From: Flexivirga meconopsidis
GTDB taxonomy: Bacteria; Actinomycetota; Actinomycetes; Actinomycetales; Dermatophilaceae
Assembly (NCBI RefSeq): GCF_026162425.1
Contig: NZ_JAOBQJ010000002.1
Span: forward strand, 496,001-560,000
Reading direction: 5' to 3'
Length of the DNA: 64,000 nt
Part shown: piece after piece, positions 52,753 to 62,321 of the stretch
Layout: each line of letters starts with the position of its first letter
Numbering within the stretch: the stretch's first letter is position 1
The notes under the pieces: model-generated
What the model was told of the DNA's origin: nothing
What the model saw: only the letters and a program-made list of their open reading frames with translations
Database searches by the model: none
Program-made: the position numbers and the translations under genes

Positions 52753-53334
52753 ATGACCACTTCATCACTCACCATCGGCCGCCAGACCCTCGCGGCGCTG
52801 CGCATCTTCCTCGTGCTGACCGTGCTGGTCGGCGTGCTCTACCCGGCTGCCGTCTGGGGCGTCGGCCGGGTCGCCTTCCACGACCAGGCGACCGGATCCC
52901 AGGTGTCGGTCGACGGCAAGGTCGTCGGCTCGTCGTTGCTCGGCCAGCAGTGGAAGGGCGCCCAGTGGTTCCACGGCCGCGACTCGGCCTCCGAGTATGC
53001 CGGTGACGTGAGCGGCGGGTCCAACCTGCCGGCCACCGACAAGCGGCAGCAGGACGCCGTCGCGGCCCGTGAGAAGGCGCTCGCACCGCTCGGGGGCAAC
53101 CCGCCGCCCGACGCGCTCACGATGAGCGCGAGCGGCCTCGACCCGCACATCTCACCGGCATACGCGCGTCTGCAGGCACCGGCCGTCGCGAAGGCCCGCG
53201 GTCTGCAGCTCGCGCAGGTGCAGCGGCTGATCGACGATGCCACCAAGGGCCGGGTCGCCGGCTTCCTCGGCGACGAGCGGGTCAACGTGCTGCAGCTGAA
53301 CCTCGCCCTGCAGCAACTGTCCGGGACGAAGTGA
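52753..53334 (+). CDS. kdpC: K+-transporting ATPase subunit C
   Basis: 193-residue KdpC with one N-terminal membrane helix (LAALRIFLVLTVLVGVLYPA) and a large extracytosolic domain (GSSLLGQQWKGAQWFHGRDS, SGGSNLPATDKRQQDAV, LDPHISPAYARLQAPAVA). It helps KdpB bind ATP. It begins three bases after kdpB, so it is strictly co-translated with it. Confidence 0.94.
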   Translation: MTTSSLTIGRQTLAALRIFLVLTVLVGVLYPAAVWGVGRVAFHDQATGSQVSVDGKVVGSSLLGQQWKGAQWFHGRDSASEYAGDVSGGSNLPATDKRQQDAVAAREKALAPLGGNPPPDALTMSASGLDPHISPAYARLQAPAVAKARGLQLAQVQRLIDDATKGRVAGFLGDERVNVLQLNLALQQLSGTK

Positions 53335-53341
53335 CGCGCCC

Positions 53342-55960
53342 ATGACGGGCACGGTCGATGCGCAGCCGCGGACGCGGGACAATCGACGCATGTCCCGTGG
53401 CCGCCTGCGCATCTTCCTGGGTTCCGCGCCCGGCGTCGGCAAGACCGTCAAGATGCTGCAGGAGGCGCAGCGCCGCCGCGACCGCGGCACCGACGTGGTC
53501 GTGGGCCTGGTCGAAACGCACGACCGGCCCTACACCGCAGCGCAACTCAAGGGGCTGGAGGTGCTGCCCCGCCGCGAGGTGGTCCGCAACGGCACCACGC
53601 TCTACGAGCTCGACGTCGACGCGGTGCTGCGTCGCCGCCCCGAGGTGGTGCTGGTCGACGAACTCGCGCACAGCAACGCCGGCGGCATCGGACACGATCG
53701 CCGGTTCGAGGACATCGAGCAGTTGCTCGAGGCGGGGATCGACGTGATCTCCACGGTCAACGTGCAACATCTCGAGTCGCTCAACGACGCGGTCTTGCAG
53801 ATCACCGGTATCCGCCAGCAGGAGACGGTGCCGGACGCCGTCGTGCGGGCCGCCGACCAGATCGAACTGGTCGACATGACGCCGGAGGCGCTCCGCCGTC
53901 GCCTCGCACACGGCAATGTGTATGCCGCCGACCGGGTCGACGCGGCCCTCGCCAACTACTTCCGGGCCGGCAACCTGTCCGCGCTGCGTGAGCTCGCACT
54001 GCTGTGGACCGCCGACCGGGTCGACGAGGCACTCGCCCGTTATCGCGACGACCACGACATCGACTCCACCTGGCCGGTCCGGGAACGCGTGGTCGTCGCC
54101 CTCACCGGCGGCCCGGAGCAGGAGACGCTCCTGCGGCGCGGGGCACGCATCGCCGGCCGTGGCGCAGGCGGTGAGCTGTATGCCGTGCAGGTCGTCCCCG
54201 ACACCGGATTGCGTGATGTGCCACCGGAATCCGCGACCGCGGCCCGGCAATTGGTCTCCGAACTCGGCGGCACGATGCACACGGTCACCGGATCGGACGT
54301 CGGTGAGGCGATCCTGGAGTTCGCCCGCGGGGTGAATGCCTCGCAGATCATCGTCGGCGCCAGCCGCCGCAGCCGGTGGCAGCGGCTGCTCGGCCGCGGT
54401 GTCGGCGACACGGTCGTCGACGGTTCCGGTGACATCGACGTGCTGATGGTCAGTCACGAGCTCGCCCACATCGGCCGGTCCCCTGCCGTCGACTGGGACG
54501 GGCTGGGCCTGCGTCGCGAGGTGGCCGGCTGGCTGCTCGCGACCGTCGGCGTGGCCGTGCTGACATGGGTCATCGACGTCACCTCCCAGGGGCAGGCACT
54601 GCCGCTCGACGTGCTGATCTATCTGGCCTTCACGGTGATCACCGCGATCGTCGGCGGCCTGTGGCCGGCGCTCACCTCCGCGGTGCTGGCGAGCCTCGCG
54701 CTCAACTGGTATTTCACCCCACCCGAAGGCACGCTCACGATCAGTCAGCCGCAGAACGCCTTCGCCCTGCTGGTCTTCGTGGTGGTCGCGGTCGCGGTCG
54801 CCTCGGTGGTGCATCTGACCGCGCGCCGCACCTCGCAGGCCATTGCGGCCGAACGCGATTCGCGGCTGCTCGCCGAACTCACCCACTCCCTGCTCGCGGT
54901 CAAGGACCAGCTGCCGGTGCTGCTGGACCAGGCGCGCGACATCTTCGATGCCGACGGCGCGGCCCTGGTGCGCAGCACCAAGACAGGCGTGCCGGGGCAG
55001 CCGCTGATGATCAGCGGCGAGGTCCCGCTGCAGGAGCTGGACGCCCACCTCACCCGCGCACCGGTCGACGACCAGCACCAGCTGGTGATCGCCGGAGATG
55101 TCGCCGACGCCGGGCAACGGCGACTGGTCGAGGCCTACGCCAGCGTGGCGGCGGCGATCCTGCACCGCAACGAGCTCGCCAAACAGGCTGCGGCAGCGGC
55201 CGGCCTGGCCAAGGACAACCGGTCTCGCGCGGCGCTGCTCGCCGCGGTGTCGCACGACCTGCGCACCCCGCTCGCGGCGATCAAGGCGGGCGTGTCGAGT
55301 CTGCGCAGCACCGACATACAACTGACCGCGGCCGATCAGCGGGAGCTGCTGGAAACCGTTGAGGAGTCGACCGATCGGCTCGACGGGCTGATCGAGAACC
55401 TGCTCGACATGTCGCGCATCCAGTCCGGCAATATCACCGCGCGCACCGACGAGCTGCAGGTCTCCGATCTGATCTCGGCGACCCTGCACACGCTCAGCGA
55501 ACCGCAGCGCGTGCGCACCTGGGCGCCGGACCCGCACCTGACCTGCCTGGCCGACGCCGGGCTGGCCGAGCGGGTCCTTGCGAACCTGCTGGAGAACGCC
55601 CTGCGCTACTCCCCTGGCCGCCAGGAGGTCGTGCTGAGCGCCGAACGCCTCGGCAAAGCAGTCGAATTGCGGGTCATCGACCGCGGGCCGGGAGTGCCGG
55701 AGTCGGAACGCACCGGCATTTTCGCCCCCTTTCAGCGGTATGGCGACAGTCCCCGCGGCAACGGCGTCGGCCTTGGCCTTGCGGTCGCGAAAGGACTCAC
55801 CGAAGCGATGGACGGCACGCTGGACGCCGAGGACACTCCCGGCGGAGGTCTGACGATGTGCGTGCGACTGCCTGTCGTGCAACATGACTCGACCGCCGAC
55901 GAGTCCGCCGCCGGCGCGGCACCGGCCGAACCTGACCTACGAGAAGGAGCCCCATCGTGA
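53342..55960 (+). CDS. kdpD: Potassium sensor histidine kinase KdpD
   Basis: 872-residue KdpD. The N-terminal KdpD domain has Walker A GSAPGVGKT and Walker B VVLVDELAHSN. A Usp-like domain (RVVVALTGGPEQETLLRRGA) follows. About four helices form the DUF4118 segment, then come GAF-like, HisKA (phosphoacceptor His in AAVSHDLRTPL) and HATPase (NLLENALRYSP) domains. The start is ambiguous: ATG 53342, or ATG 53390 (MSRGRLRIFLG) just before the Walker region. It follows kdpC by seven bases. It senses low potassium or turgor and phosphorylates KdpE. Confidence 0.94.
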   Translation: MTGTVDAQPRTRDNRRMSRGRLRIFLGSAPGVGKTVKMLQEAQRRRDRGTDVVVGLVETHDRPYTAAQLKGLEVLPRREVVRNGTTLYELDVDAVLRRRPEVVLVDELAHSNAGGIGHDRRFEDIEQLLEAGIDVISTVNVQHLESLNDAVLQITGIRQQETVPDAVVRAADQIELVDMTPEALRRRLAHGNVYAADRVDAALANYFRAGNLSALRELALLWTADRVDEALARYRDDHDIDSTWPVRERVVVALTGGPEQETLLRRGARIAGRGAGGELYAVQVVPDTGLRDVPPESATAARQLVSELGGTMHTVTGSDVGEAILEFARGVNASQIIVGASRRSRWQRLLGRGVGDTVVDGSGDIDVLMVSHELAHIGRSPAVDWDGLGLRREVAGWLLATVGVAVLTWVIDVTSQGQALPLDVLIYLAFTVITAIVGGLWPALTSAVLASLALNWYFTPPEGTLTISQPQNAFALLVFVVVAVAVASVVHLTARRTSQAIAAERDSRLLAELTHSLLAVKDQLPVLLDQARDIFDADGAALVRSTKTGVPGQPLMISGEVPLQELDAHLTRAPVDDQHQLVIAGDVADAGQRRLVEAYASVAAAILHRNELAKQAAAAAGLAKDNRSRAALLAAVSHDLRTPLAAIKAGVSSLRSTDIQLTAADQRELLETVEESTDRLDGLIENLLDMSRIQSGNITARTDELQVSDLISATLHTLSEPQRVRTWAPDPHLTCLADAGLAERVLANLLENALRYSPGRQEVVLSAERLGKAVELRVIDRGPGVPESERTGIFAPFQRYGDSPRGNGVGLGLAVAKGLTEAMDGTLDAEDTPGGGLTMCVRLPVVQHDSTADESAAGAAPAEPDLREGAPS

Positions 55961-56634
55961 CCAGGGTCCTCGTCGTCGACGACGAACCCAGCCTGGTGCG
56001 CACTCTCAGCATCAACCTGCGTGCCCGCGACTACCAGGTGGAGCACGCCTTCGACGGCCGCAGTGCGCTGCAGAGCGTCGATGAGTCCGCACCCGATGTG
56101 CTCGTGCTCGACCTCGGTCTGCCCGACCTAGACGGCGTCGACGTGATCCGCCGGATCCGTCGCAGCAGCGACGTGCCGATCATCGTGCTATCCGCACGGC
56201 ACGACTCCGACGACAAGGTCGAAGCACTCGACGAAGGCGCCGACGACTATGTCACCAAGCCCTTCGGCATGGACGAACTGTTGGCTCGGGTGCGCGCGGC
56301 GATCCGCCGCCGCTCCACTGCCTCCCCACACGCAAACCCGGTGCGCACCAAGGATTTCGCGCTCGACTTCGCCGAACGCATCGCGCTCCGGGACGACCAG
56401 CCGGTGCGGCTCACCCCGACCGAATGGCACTTCCTGGAGACGCTCGCCGCGCGCCCGGGTCACCTGGTCAGCCAGGCGGACCTGCTGCGCGAGGTGTGGG
56501 GGCCGGGCTATGAGAAGGAGACGCACTACCTGCGGGTGTATGCCGGTGGCCTGCGCCGCAAGCTCGAGCCCGACCCGGCCAACCCGCGCTACCTGATCAC
56601 CGACCCCGGCATCGGCTACCGCCTGCAGCTGTAG
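55957..56634 (+). CDS. kdpE: Response regulator KdpE
   Basis: 225-residue OmpR-family regulator. The receiver domain has phosphoacceptor Asp in DVLVLDLGLPDLDG and Lys in DYVTKPFGMDEL. The C-terminal winged helix (LTPTEWHFLETLAARPGHLV, HYLRVYAGGLRRKLEPD) binds DNA. It starts at GTG, overlapping the kdpD stop. It probably activates kdpFABC through the repeats before kdpF. It is the last gene of the operon. Confidence 0.94.
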   Translation: MTRVLVVDDEPSLVRTLSINLRARDYQVEHAFDGRSALQSVDESAPDVLVLDLGLPDLDGVDVIRRIRRSSDVPIIVLSARHDSDDKVEALDEGADDYVTKPFGMDELLARVRAAIRRRSTASPHANPVRTKDFALDFAERIALRDDQPVRLTPTEWHFLETLAARPGHLVSQADLLREVWGPGYEKETHYLRVYAGGLRRKLEPDPANPRYLITDPGIGYRLQL

Positions 56635-56816
56635 GCCGGCACCGGTCGATATAGCCAGCGAATGCATCGAAGAATGGTGATGCCTTCGCCCGAGGCACGA
56701 ATTCCCTTTGCTGCCAACGTCTTTGAGCGTTCGTACTATACAGTCGTCCAGCGTCTGCGACGGTGGAGATGGCGGCGGCGACCGCCGCGGCCTGCGACAG
56801 CTCAAGGGAGAAGCTT

Positions 56817-57416
56817 ATGGCAGACAACGTGATCCTGATGACCTGGCCGGACCAGAGCAAGGCCTATCAGGCATACAGCGATCTGAACGCGCTCTCCAAC
56901 GACGGCGCGATCGACCTGGTCAGCGCGGCCGTCGTGCAGCGCAACCCGGACGGCACGTTCACCGTGAAGGACGGCGACGACAACGAGATCGGCTCCGGCA
57001 CCCTCGGCGGCAGTGTCATCGGCATGCTGGTCGGCGTGCTCGGCGGACCGCTCGGCATGCTGCTCGGCTGGGCCGGGGGTGCGCTCGTCGGTGGCACGGT
57101 CGACGCCGGACGGGCCGCCGACACCTCCAGCGTCGTGGCCGACCTGAGCCGGGCGATCCCGCCCGGGGTCACCGGCCTGATCGGCGAGGTGAAGGAGGGC
57201 TCGCCCGCGGCCGTCGACCAGCTCGCCCAGCAGAGCGGCGCCACACTGGAACGCCGACCGCTCGACGAGGTGATGGACGAGGTCGCCGAGGCCGAGGACG
57301 CCGCGATCGCGGCAGCCGACGCCGCCGACCGGAAGCTGCACGAGGAGAAGAAGGCCGAGCGCAAGGCCGACCGCAAGGAGCGCCTGGACAAGATCAAGGC
57401 CAAGCTGCACGTCTGA
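56817..57416 (+). CDS. DUF1269-family membrane protein
   Basis: 199-residue protein of the DUF1269 type: an N-terminal ferredoxin-like segment (NVILMTWPDQSKAYQAYSDL), a Gly-rich hydrophobic stretch (GSVIGMLVGVLGGPLGMLLG, about 70-90) and a highly charged, coiled-coil-like C terminus (KKAERKADRKERLDKIKAKL). Such proteins are linked to stress or membrane integrity but have no assigned activity. AAGGGAGAAG precedes the ATG. The 182-bp upstream region contains a TATACAG box but no convincing -35. It is separate from the kdp operon. Confidence 0.75.
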   Translation: MADNVILMTWPDQSKAYQAYSDLNALSNDGAIDLVSAAVVQRNPDGTFTVKDGDDNEIGSGTLGGSVIGMLVGVLGGPLGMLLGWAGGALVGGTVDAGRAADTSSVVADLSRAIPPGVTGLIGEVKEGSPAAVDQLAQQSGATLERRPLDEVMDEVAEAEDAAIAAADAADRKLHEEKKAERKADRKERLDKIKAKLHV

Positions 57417-57434
57417 CCGGCGCCGCCGGCCTGG

Positions 57435-57956
57435 TCAGACCGCGTCGACCTCGCCGTCGCGGTGCGTGGCGGCGAGGTCGAGGTAGACCTGCGCGTTGAG
57501 ACCGATGACCTCGACCTCCTCGTCGCTGAGCTCGCGGCGGACCTTCGCCGGCACACCGGCGACCAGGGACCTCGGCGGCACCTGCATGCCCTCGGGTACG
57601 ACGGCGCCGGCCGCGATCAGCGAACCCGCGCCGATGACAGCCCGGTTGAGCACCCGCGCGCCCATGCCGACCAGCACGTCGTCCTCGATGGTGCAGCCGT
57701 GCAGGGTTGCGTTGTGCCCCACCGAAACTCGCGCACCGACCGTCAGCGGGGCGCCCGGATCGGCGTGCAGCACGCTGTTGTCCTGGATGTTCGTGTCCTC
57801 CCCGAGAGCAACGGTCTCCAGGTCCGCGCGCAGCACCGCGCCGTACCAGATCCCGCACCGCTCCCCCACGGTCACGGCGCCGACAACGGTGGCATTGGGC
57901 GCGACCCAGGCCGAGGCGGCCACCGACGGCACTCGGTCCGGTAGTCGAATCAACAT
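57435..57956 (-). CDS. Gamma-class carbonic anhydrase-like protein
   Basis: 173-residue left-handed beta-helix protein with hexapeptide repeats (IGAGSLIAAGAVVPEG, VSVGHNATLHGCTIEDD, TVALGEDTNIQDNSVLHADP). The zinc ligands are the histidines near SVLHAD and VGHNATLHG, in the usual gamma-CA/YrdA arrangement. Many relatives have weak or no carbonic anhydrase activity. It is the third gene of a minus-strand set with two membrane proteins and an overlapping ion channel. It converges with the DUF1269 gene. Confidence 0.88.
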   Translation of the reverse strand: MLIRLPDRVPSVAASAWVAPNATVVGAVTVGERCGIWYGAVLRADLETVALGEDTNIQDNSVLHADPGAPLTVGARVSVGHNATLHGCTIEDDVLVGMGARVLNRAVIGAGSLIAAGAVVPEGMQVPPRSLVAGVPAKVRRELSDEEVEVIGLNAQVYLDLAATHRDGEVDAV

Positions 57957-57961
57957 GGCGC

Positions 57962-58672
57962 TCAGAAGGTCTGCGGCTTGCGCCGCATGAGATGGACCGC
58001 GACGGTCGCGAGTCCGACGATCCAGCCGGCGACGACGCCCCAGGTCGCTCCGGAGGTCGCATCGGCACGAACGACCTCCACGAAGATGTCGCTCCGGCCG
58101 ATCAGACCGGCCACCACCCGCGCGATCGCGCCGCCGATCACGCAGGTCATCCAGGCTGACAGGAAGACCGCGAAGCTGCCGCCACCCGCGCGCACCGACA
58201 TGGTCGCCGCCATGAGCAGGAGCAGCACCACGAAGACCACGATGACCAGTGCGGCGATGAAAGCCGTTGTCACCTTGGATGATCCGCCGTCGAACGGCCA
58301 CGGCGCGAGCGGGATGGTCTGGGCGAACCAGCCGTCCCAGCTACGGAGGTTGAAGCTGCCGTTGCGCGCCACCTGATAGCCCAGGAAGCTGCTGAGCACC
58401 ATGAGCAGCCCGCCCACCACCGCGCCGACGGTTGCTGCCGGAAAGCCACTGCCGCCCTTGTCCGCTCGCGCGCCCGGCTCGTATCCCGGGCGGGGGCCAC
58501 CGGGTGCGTAGCTGCCGGGGGCCCGGTAGTCGGGCTGCCGGTAGTCGGGCGCGCCCTCGGCGGCAGCTTGCTGCGGGTAGGGCTGGCGGGCGTAGTTGGG
58601 TTCGTCGGCCTCCCCGCGCTCCCAGTCCGGTGCGCGCCGGATCTCCTGGGTGCGGTCGAAATCGTCGGTCAT
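57962..58672 (-). CDS. Membrane protein with Pro/Tyr-rich N terminus, unknown
   Basis: 236-residue protein: about 85 N-terminal cytosolic residues rich in Pro, Tyr, Gly and Gln (YARQPYPQQAAAEGAPDY), then about four membrane helices (AATVGAVVGGLLMVLSSFLG, AFIAALVIVVFVVLLLLMAA). There is no recognisable active site. ATG 58672 overlaps the ion channel stop (ATGA) and the stop is six bases from the carbonic anhydrase gene, so the three are one operon. Possibly ion-linked; function unknown. Confidence 0.7.
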   Translation of the reverse strand: MTDDFDRTQEIRRAPDWERGEADEPNYARQPYPQQAAAEGAPDYRQPDYRAPGSYAPGGPRPGYEPGARADKGGSGFPAATVGAVVGGLLMVLSSFLGYQVARNGSFNLRSWDGWFAQTIPLAPWPFDGGSSKVTTAFIAALVIVVFVVLLLLMAATMSVRAGGGSFAVFLSAWMTCVIGGAIARVVAGLIGRSDIFVEVVRADATSGATWGVVAGWIVGLATVAVHLMRRKPQTF

Positions 58673-59430
58673 TGCTCGCCATCCCCTCGCTCGTGCTGCA
58701 GCTTGGTGCGCTGGAACCGCGCGAGCGTCATGCCGAGCAGTCGCGCCACCACCAACGCAAGATAGTTCACCCCGGCCAGCTGCTCCAGCATGATGACCGA
58801 CCGCGCGTAGGAACCCGCCGGGGAGATGTCGGACAGCCCGGTGCCGGTCATCGTGGTGAAGGACAGGAAGAGCAGCTCCATCCAGCTGAGCTGTCCGCCG
58901 CCTGGTGAGCTGAACTGCCCTGCGCCCCAGACGATCTGCACCGCACCGTACACATACGCGAAGCCCCACGCGACAACCGTGAAACATGCTCCAGTCGCGA
59001 GCATTTCGTCCCGCGACACATGATCGTCGGAGAACATGTAACGGATCAGCGCGTAGGCCGTGTAGAAGTAGAAGACCGCGTGCGTGGCGTCGGACGCCAG
59101 CTCCAGCCCCTCCGGGTCGGGCCAGATCGCGGTCAGCACGGTAAGCACCGCGGCCGGGGCGCCGATGCCCACCGAGATCCAGGTCAGCGCCGGCGTGTGC
59201 CGCACCGCGCCGACCGCCAGCGCGAGCACCAGCAGTTGGAACAGCGAAAACACCGTCCGCCCGGCCGTGCTGCCCTCGGTGAACGGGTAGACCAGGATGC
59301 CGAGCAACTGCACCGCAAGCAGCACGCCGCACGGTACCTCGCGCAGTTGGGCGAGCAACCGCCGCGGGCTGAGCCGCTCGGCGAATCCGCCTGCTGCGGG
59401 GCTCAGTCGCGACGATCCGTCAGCGCCCAC
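58669..59430 (-). CDS. Potassium-channel-like membrane protein
   Basis: 253-residue protein with about six helices, the last pair enclosing a pore loop of Ion_trans_2 type (LLFLSFTTMTGTGLSDISPA). The filter reads T-M-T-G-T-G-L-S-D where classical potassium channels have T-V-G-Y-G-D, so selectivity is uncertain and non-selective conduction is possible. No RCK domain is attached. Its start lies 28 bases inside the end of ftsK, on the same strand; it probably reads from the ftsK transcript. Confidence 0.75.
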   Translation of the reverse strand: MGADGSSRLSPAAGGFAERLSPRRLLAQLREVPCGVLLAVQLLGILVYPFTEGSTAGRTVFSLFQLLVLALAVGAVRHTPALTWISVGIGAPAAVLTVLTAIWPDPEGLELASDATHAVFYFYTAYALIRYMFSDDHVSRDEMLATGACFTVVAWGFAYVYGAVQIVWGAGQFSSPGGGQLSWMELLFLSFTTMTGTGLSDISPAGSYARSVIMLEQLAGVNYLALVVARLLGMTLARFQRTKLQHERGDGEQ

Positions 59431-62252
59431 GCGTCCTCGCCACCGCCGTCGTCGTCGCCGTAACCGGTCGTCTCGCCCTGCTCGGCGGAGGCCCCGTCAT
59501 ACGGCTGCTCGGTGGGGACGTCCTCACCGCGCAGCAGCGCCAGCGTGGTCGGCAGGTCGTCGGGTTTGACCAGCACGTCGCGCGCCTTGGATCCCTCCGA
59601 CGGGCCGACGATGCCGCGGCTCTCCATCAGGTCCATCAGGCGGCCGGCCTTGGCGAAGCCGACGCGCAGCTTGCGCTGCAGCATCGACGTCGACCCGAAC
59701 TGGCTGGTGATCACCAGCTCCGCCGCCTGCAGCAGCAGGTCGAGGTCGTCGCCGATGTCCTCGTCGATCTCCTTCTTGGGCGCGGAGACCTGCACGTCGT
59801 CGCGGTAGGCAACGGTCAGCTGGCCCTTGACGTGCGAAACCACCTCTTGCACTTCGGTTTCGGTGACCCAGGCGCCCTGCACACGCATCGGTTTGGAGGC
59901 ACCCATCGGCAGGAAGAGCGCGTCGCCTTGGCCGATCAGCTTCTCCGCGCCGGGCTGGTCGAGCACGACTCGGGAGTCGGCGAGTGAGGACGTCGCGAAC
60001 GCCATACGGCTCGGCACGTTGGCCTTGATCAGACCGGTGACGACATCGACCGACGGCCGCTGCGTGGCCAGCACCAGGTGGATGCCGGCCGCGCGCGCGA
60101 GCTGAGTGATGCGCACGATCGACTCCTCGACGTCCCGCGGCGCGACCATCATCAGGTCGGCCAGCTCGTCGACGATCACCAGCAGGTAGGGGTAGGGCTG
60201 CATGACCCGCTCGGACCCCGGAGGCGGGGTGACCTTGCCGGACCGGACCGCCTTGTTGAAGTCGTCGATGTGCTTGAAGCCGAACGCGGCCAGGTCGTCA
60301 TACCTGGTGTCCATCTCGCGCACCACCCACTGCAGCGCCTCGGCGGCCTTCTTGGGATTGGTGATGATGGGCGTGATCAGGTGCGGAATGCCTTCGTATG
60401 CCGTCAGTTCCACCCGCTTGGGGTCGACCAGCACCATCCGCACCTCGTCCGGCGTGGCGCGCATCATCACCGAGGTGATCATCGAGTTGACGAACGACGA
60501 CTTACCGGCGCCGGTCGCACCGGCGACGAGCATGTGCGGCATCTTGGCCAGGTTGGCGATGACGTAGCCGCCCTCGACGTCCTTGCCGACGCCCATCACC
60601 ATCGGGTGCTCGTTGCTGCGCGCCGCATTGCTGCGCAGCACGTCGCCGAGGCTGACCTTCTCGCGGTCGGTGTTGGGGATCTCGATGCCGATCGCCTTCT
60701 TGCCCGGGATCGGGCTGAGGATCCGCACGTCGGCGGAGGCCACGGCATACGCGATGTTCTTGGAGAGCGCGGTGACCCGCTCGACCTTGGTGCCGGAGCC
60801 GAGCTCGACCTCGTAGCGCGTCACGGTCGGGCCGCGGGTGAACCCGGTGACCTGCGCGTCGACGCCGAACGACTCAAGGGTCTCGGTCAGCGCCTCGACC
60901 ACCCGGTCGTTGGCCGCCGAGCGGGCCTTGTGCGGCGTGCCCGGCTGCAGGACGTCACCGGACGGCAACGTGTAGGTGACGTCGCCGGCCAGCTGCAACT
61001 GCTCGACCCGCTGCGGCAGCGGCGTGGTCGGCGGCGCTTCGAGGCCAGGCTTGGGACCGGGCGGCGCCGCGGCAGCCGGCGGGGCGCCGGTGGTGCCGGG
61101 CAGCGCCACCGCGCGGGTGTCGCCGGTGGCCGGTTTGCGGTCCACGTCCGTGTCCCCGGTCGGGCGGGCGGCGCCGGACGCGTCCGCGCCGGCGTCGGTC
61201 GCCGCATCCACGTCGTAGACATCGCCCGCGGGAGCCTTCTCCCCCGGGCGCAGCACGCGACCGCCCTTGGTACGCCGCGGCGCGACGGTCGCGGCCTGCT
61301 CGAACGCCTCGTCGCCGTCCAGTCCTTCGCTCTCGGCGTCGGACTTCTTGGCCGACTTGCGGCGGCGCTTCTTGGGGCCGTCGGCCGGCCCGTCGATCTC
61401 CGAGCCGTGCAGGTCGCCGGCGACGGCGTCGACGGGGCCCTCGTCATACTCGTCGGCGGGGTGGTGGTCGAACAGTCGCGCGCGGACCTGCTGAATGCGC
61501 TCGGGGATCATGCTCACCGGCGTGGCGGTCATCACCAGCACGCTGAACACGCCGAGCAGCAACAACAAGATGAGCGCACCCACGTTGTGGATGGCCGCGA
61601 CCACCGGGCTCGAGGCGAGGAAGCCGATGATCCCCCCGGCGTCGCGCAGCGCTTCGCCGCTGCTCGGTTGGGGCACGCCCTTGGCGATGCTGGTCACCCC
61701 GCACACCGAGATCGCGAAGAGCGCCAGGCCGATCAGCACCCGGTTGGTGGCGTGGTGACCGCGCGGCGAACGCATCAGATGGACGCCGATCAGCACCAGC
61801 ACCAACGGAAGCACCAGTGCGCCGAGACCGAAGGTGCCCGCGACGATCGCATGGATGACGTCACCCGCGACTCCGGCCAGGCCCCACCACTCCCGGGCGG
61901 CGATCACGACGGCGGCGGCGATCAGCGCGAAGCCGAGGCCGTCGCGGCGCAGCTCTGGTTCGAGCTCGCGGGCGGAGTGACCGACGCGGCGCGCGGCTCC
62001 GCCGGCAACGTGAGCGACTCCCATCCAGGTCCCGCGGGCGGCCCGCAACGGCAGCGGCAGCCCACCGCCCTGCGCCTTGCCGCCCGCGCGGGCGCTGGCG
62101 CCCGACGCGCGCTTGGCCGGCGGCCGGCTGGAACTGCGCCCGGAGGCAGGCCGCGACTTCGCGCCACCGCTGCTCGCCCGCGACCCGGCGCCGGACTTGG
62201 TACTGCGCGTGGCGCGGGCGGAGGACGTCGTGGTGGACGGACGGGTAGGCAC
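59403..62252 (-). CDS. ftsK: DNA translocase FtsK/SpoIIIE
   Basis: About 949-residue FtsK. It has an N-terminal Ser/Arg/Ala-rich stretch, then four or so membrane helices near residues 90-240, a charged linker (KKRRRKSAKKSDAE), and the motor domain with Walker A VAGATGAGKSS, Walker B LLVIVDELADL, and ATQRPSVDVVTG. The C-terminal gamma winged helix (LQRKLRVGFAKAGRLMDLME) recognises KOPS. It pumps chromosome ends through the closing septum. The GTG at 62252 is the most likely start; earlier in-frame codons run into repeat array B. In actinobacteria it is the outer end of the recA block. Confidence 0.95.
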   Translation of the reverse strand: MPTRPSTTTSSARATRSTKSGAGSRASSGGAKSRPASGRSSSRPPAKRASGASARAGGKAQGGGLPLPLRAARGTWMGVAHVAGGAARRVGHSARELEPELRRDGLGFALIAAAVVIAAREWWGLAGVAGDVIHAIVAGTFGLGALVLPLVLVLIGVHLMRSPRGHHATNRVLIGLALFAISVCGVTSIAKGVPQPSSGEALRDAGGIIGFLASSPVVAAIHNVGALILLLLLGVFSVLVMTATPVSMIPERIQQVRARLFDHHPADEYDEGPVDAVAGDLHGSEIDGPADGPKKRRRKSAKKSDAESEGLDGDEAFEQAATVAPRRTKGGRVLRPGEKAPAGDVYDVDAATDAGADASGAARPTGDTDVDRKPATGDTRAVALPGTTGAPPAAAAPPGPKPGLEAPPTTPLPQRVEQLQLAGDVTYTLPSGDVLQPGTPHKARSAANDRVVEALTETLESFGVDAQVTGFTRGPTVTRYEVELGSGTKVERVTALSKNIAYAVASADVRILSPIPGKKAIGIEIPNTDREKVSLGDVLRSNAARSNEHPMVMGVGKDVEGGYVIANLAKMPHMLVAGATGAGKSSFVNSMITSVMMRATPDEVRMVLVDPKRVELTAYEGIPHLITPIITNPKKAAEALQWVVREMDTRYDDLAAFGFKHIDDFNKAVRSGKVTPPPGSERVMQPYPYLLVIVDELADLMMVAPRDVEESIVRITQLARAAGIHLVLATQRPSVDVVTGLIKANVPSRMAFATSSLADSRVVLDQPGAEKLIGQGDALFLPMGASKPMRVQGAWVTETEVQEVVSHVKGQLTVAYRDDVQVSAPKKEIDEDIGDDLDLLLQAAELVITSQFGSTSMLQRKLRVGFAKAGRLMDLMESRGIVGPSEGSKARDVLVKPDDLPTTLALLRGEDVPTEQPYDGASAEQGETTGYGDDDGGGEDAWALTDRRD

Positions 62253-62321
62253 GAAAACACCGTACGCGACGACCCCACCAGTCACAGCAGTTACACGCCG
62301 GTTGGGGGTGCCGGCCGTTCT

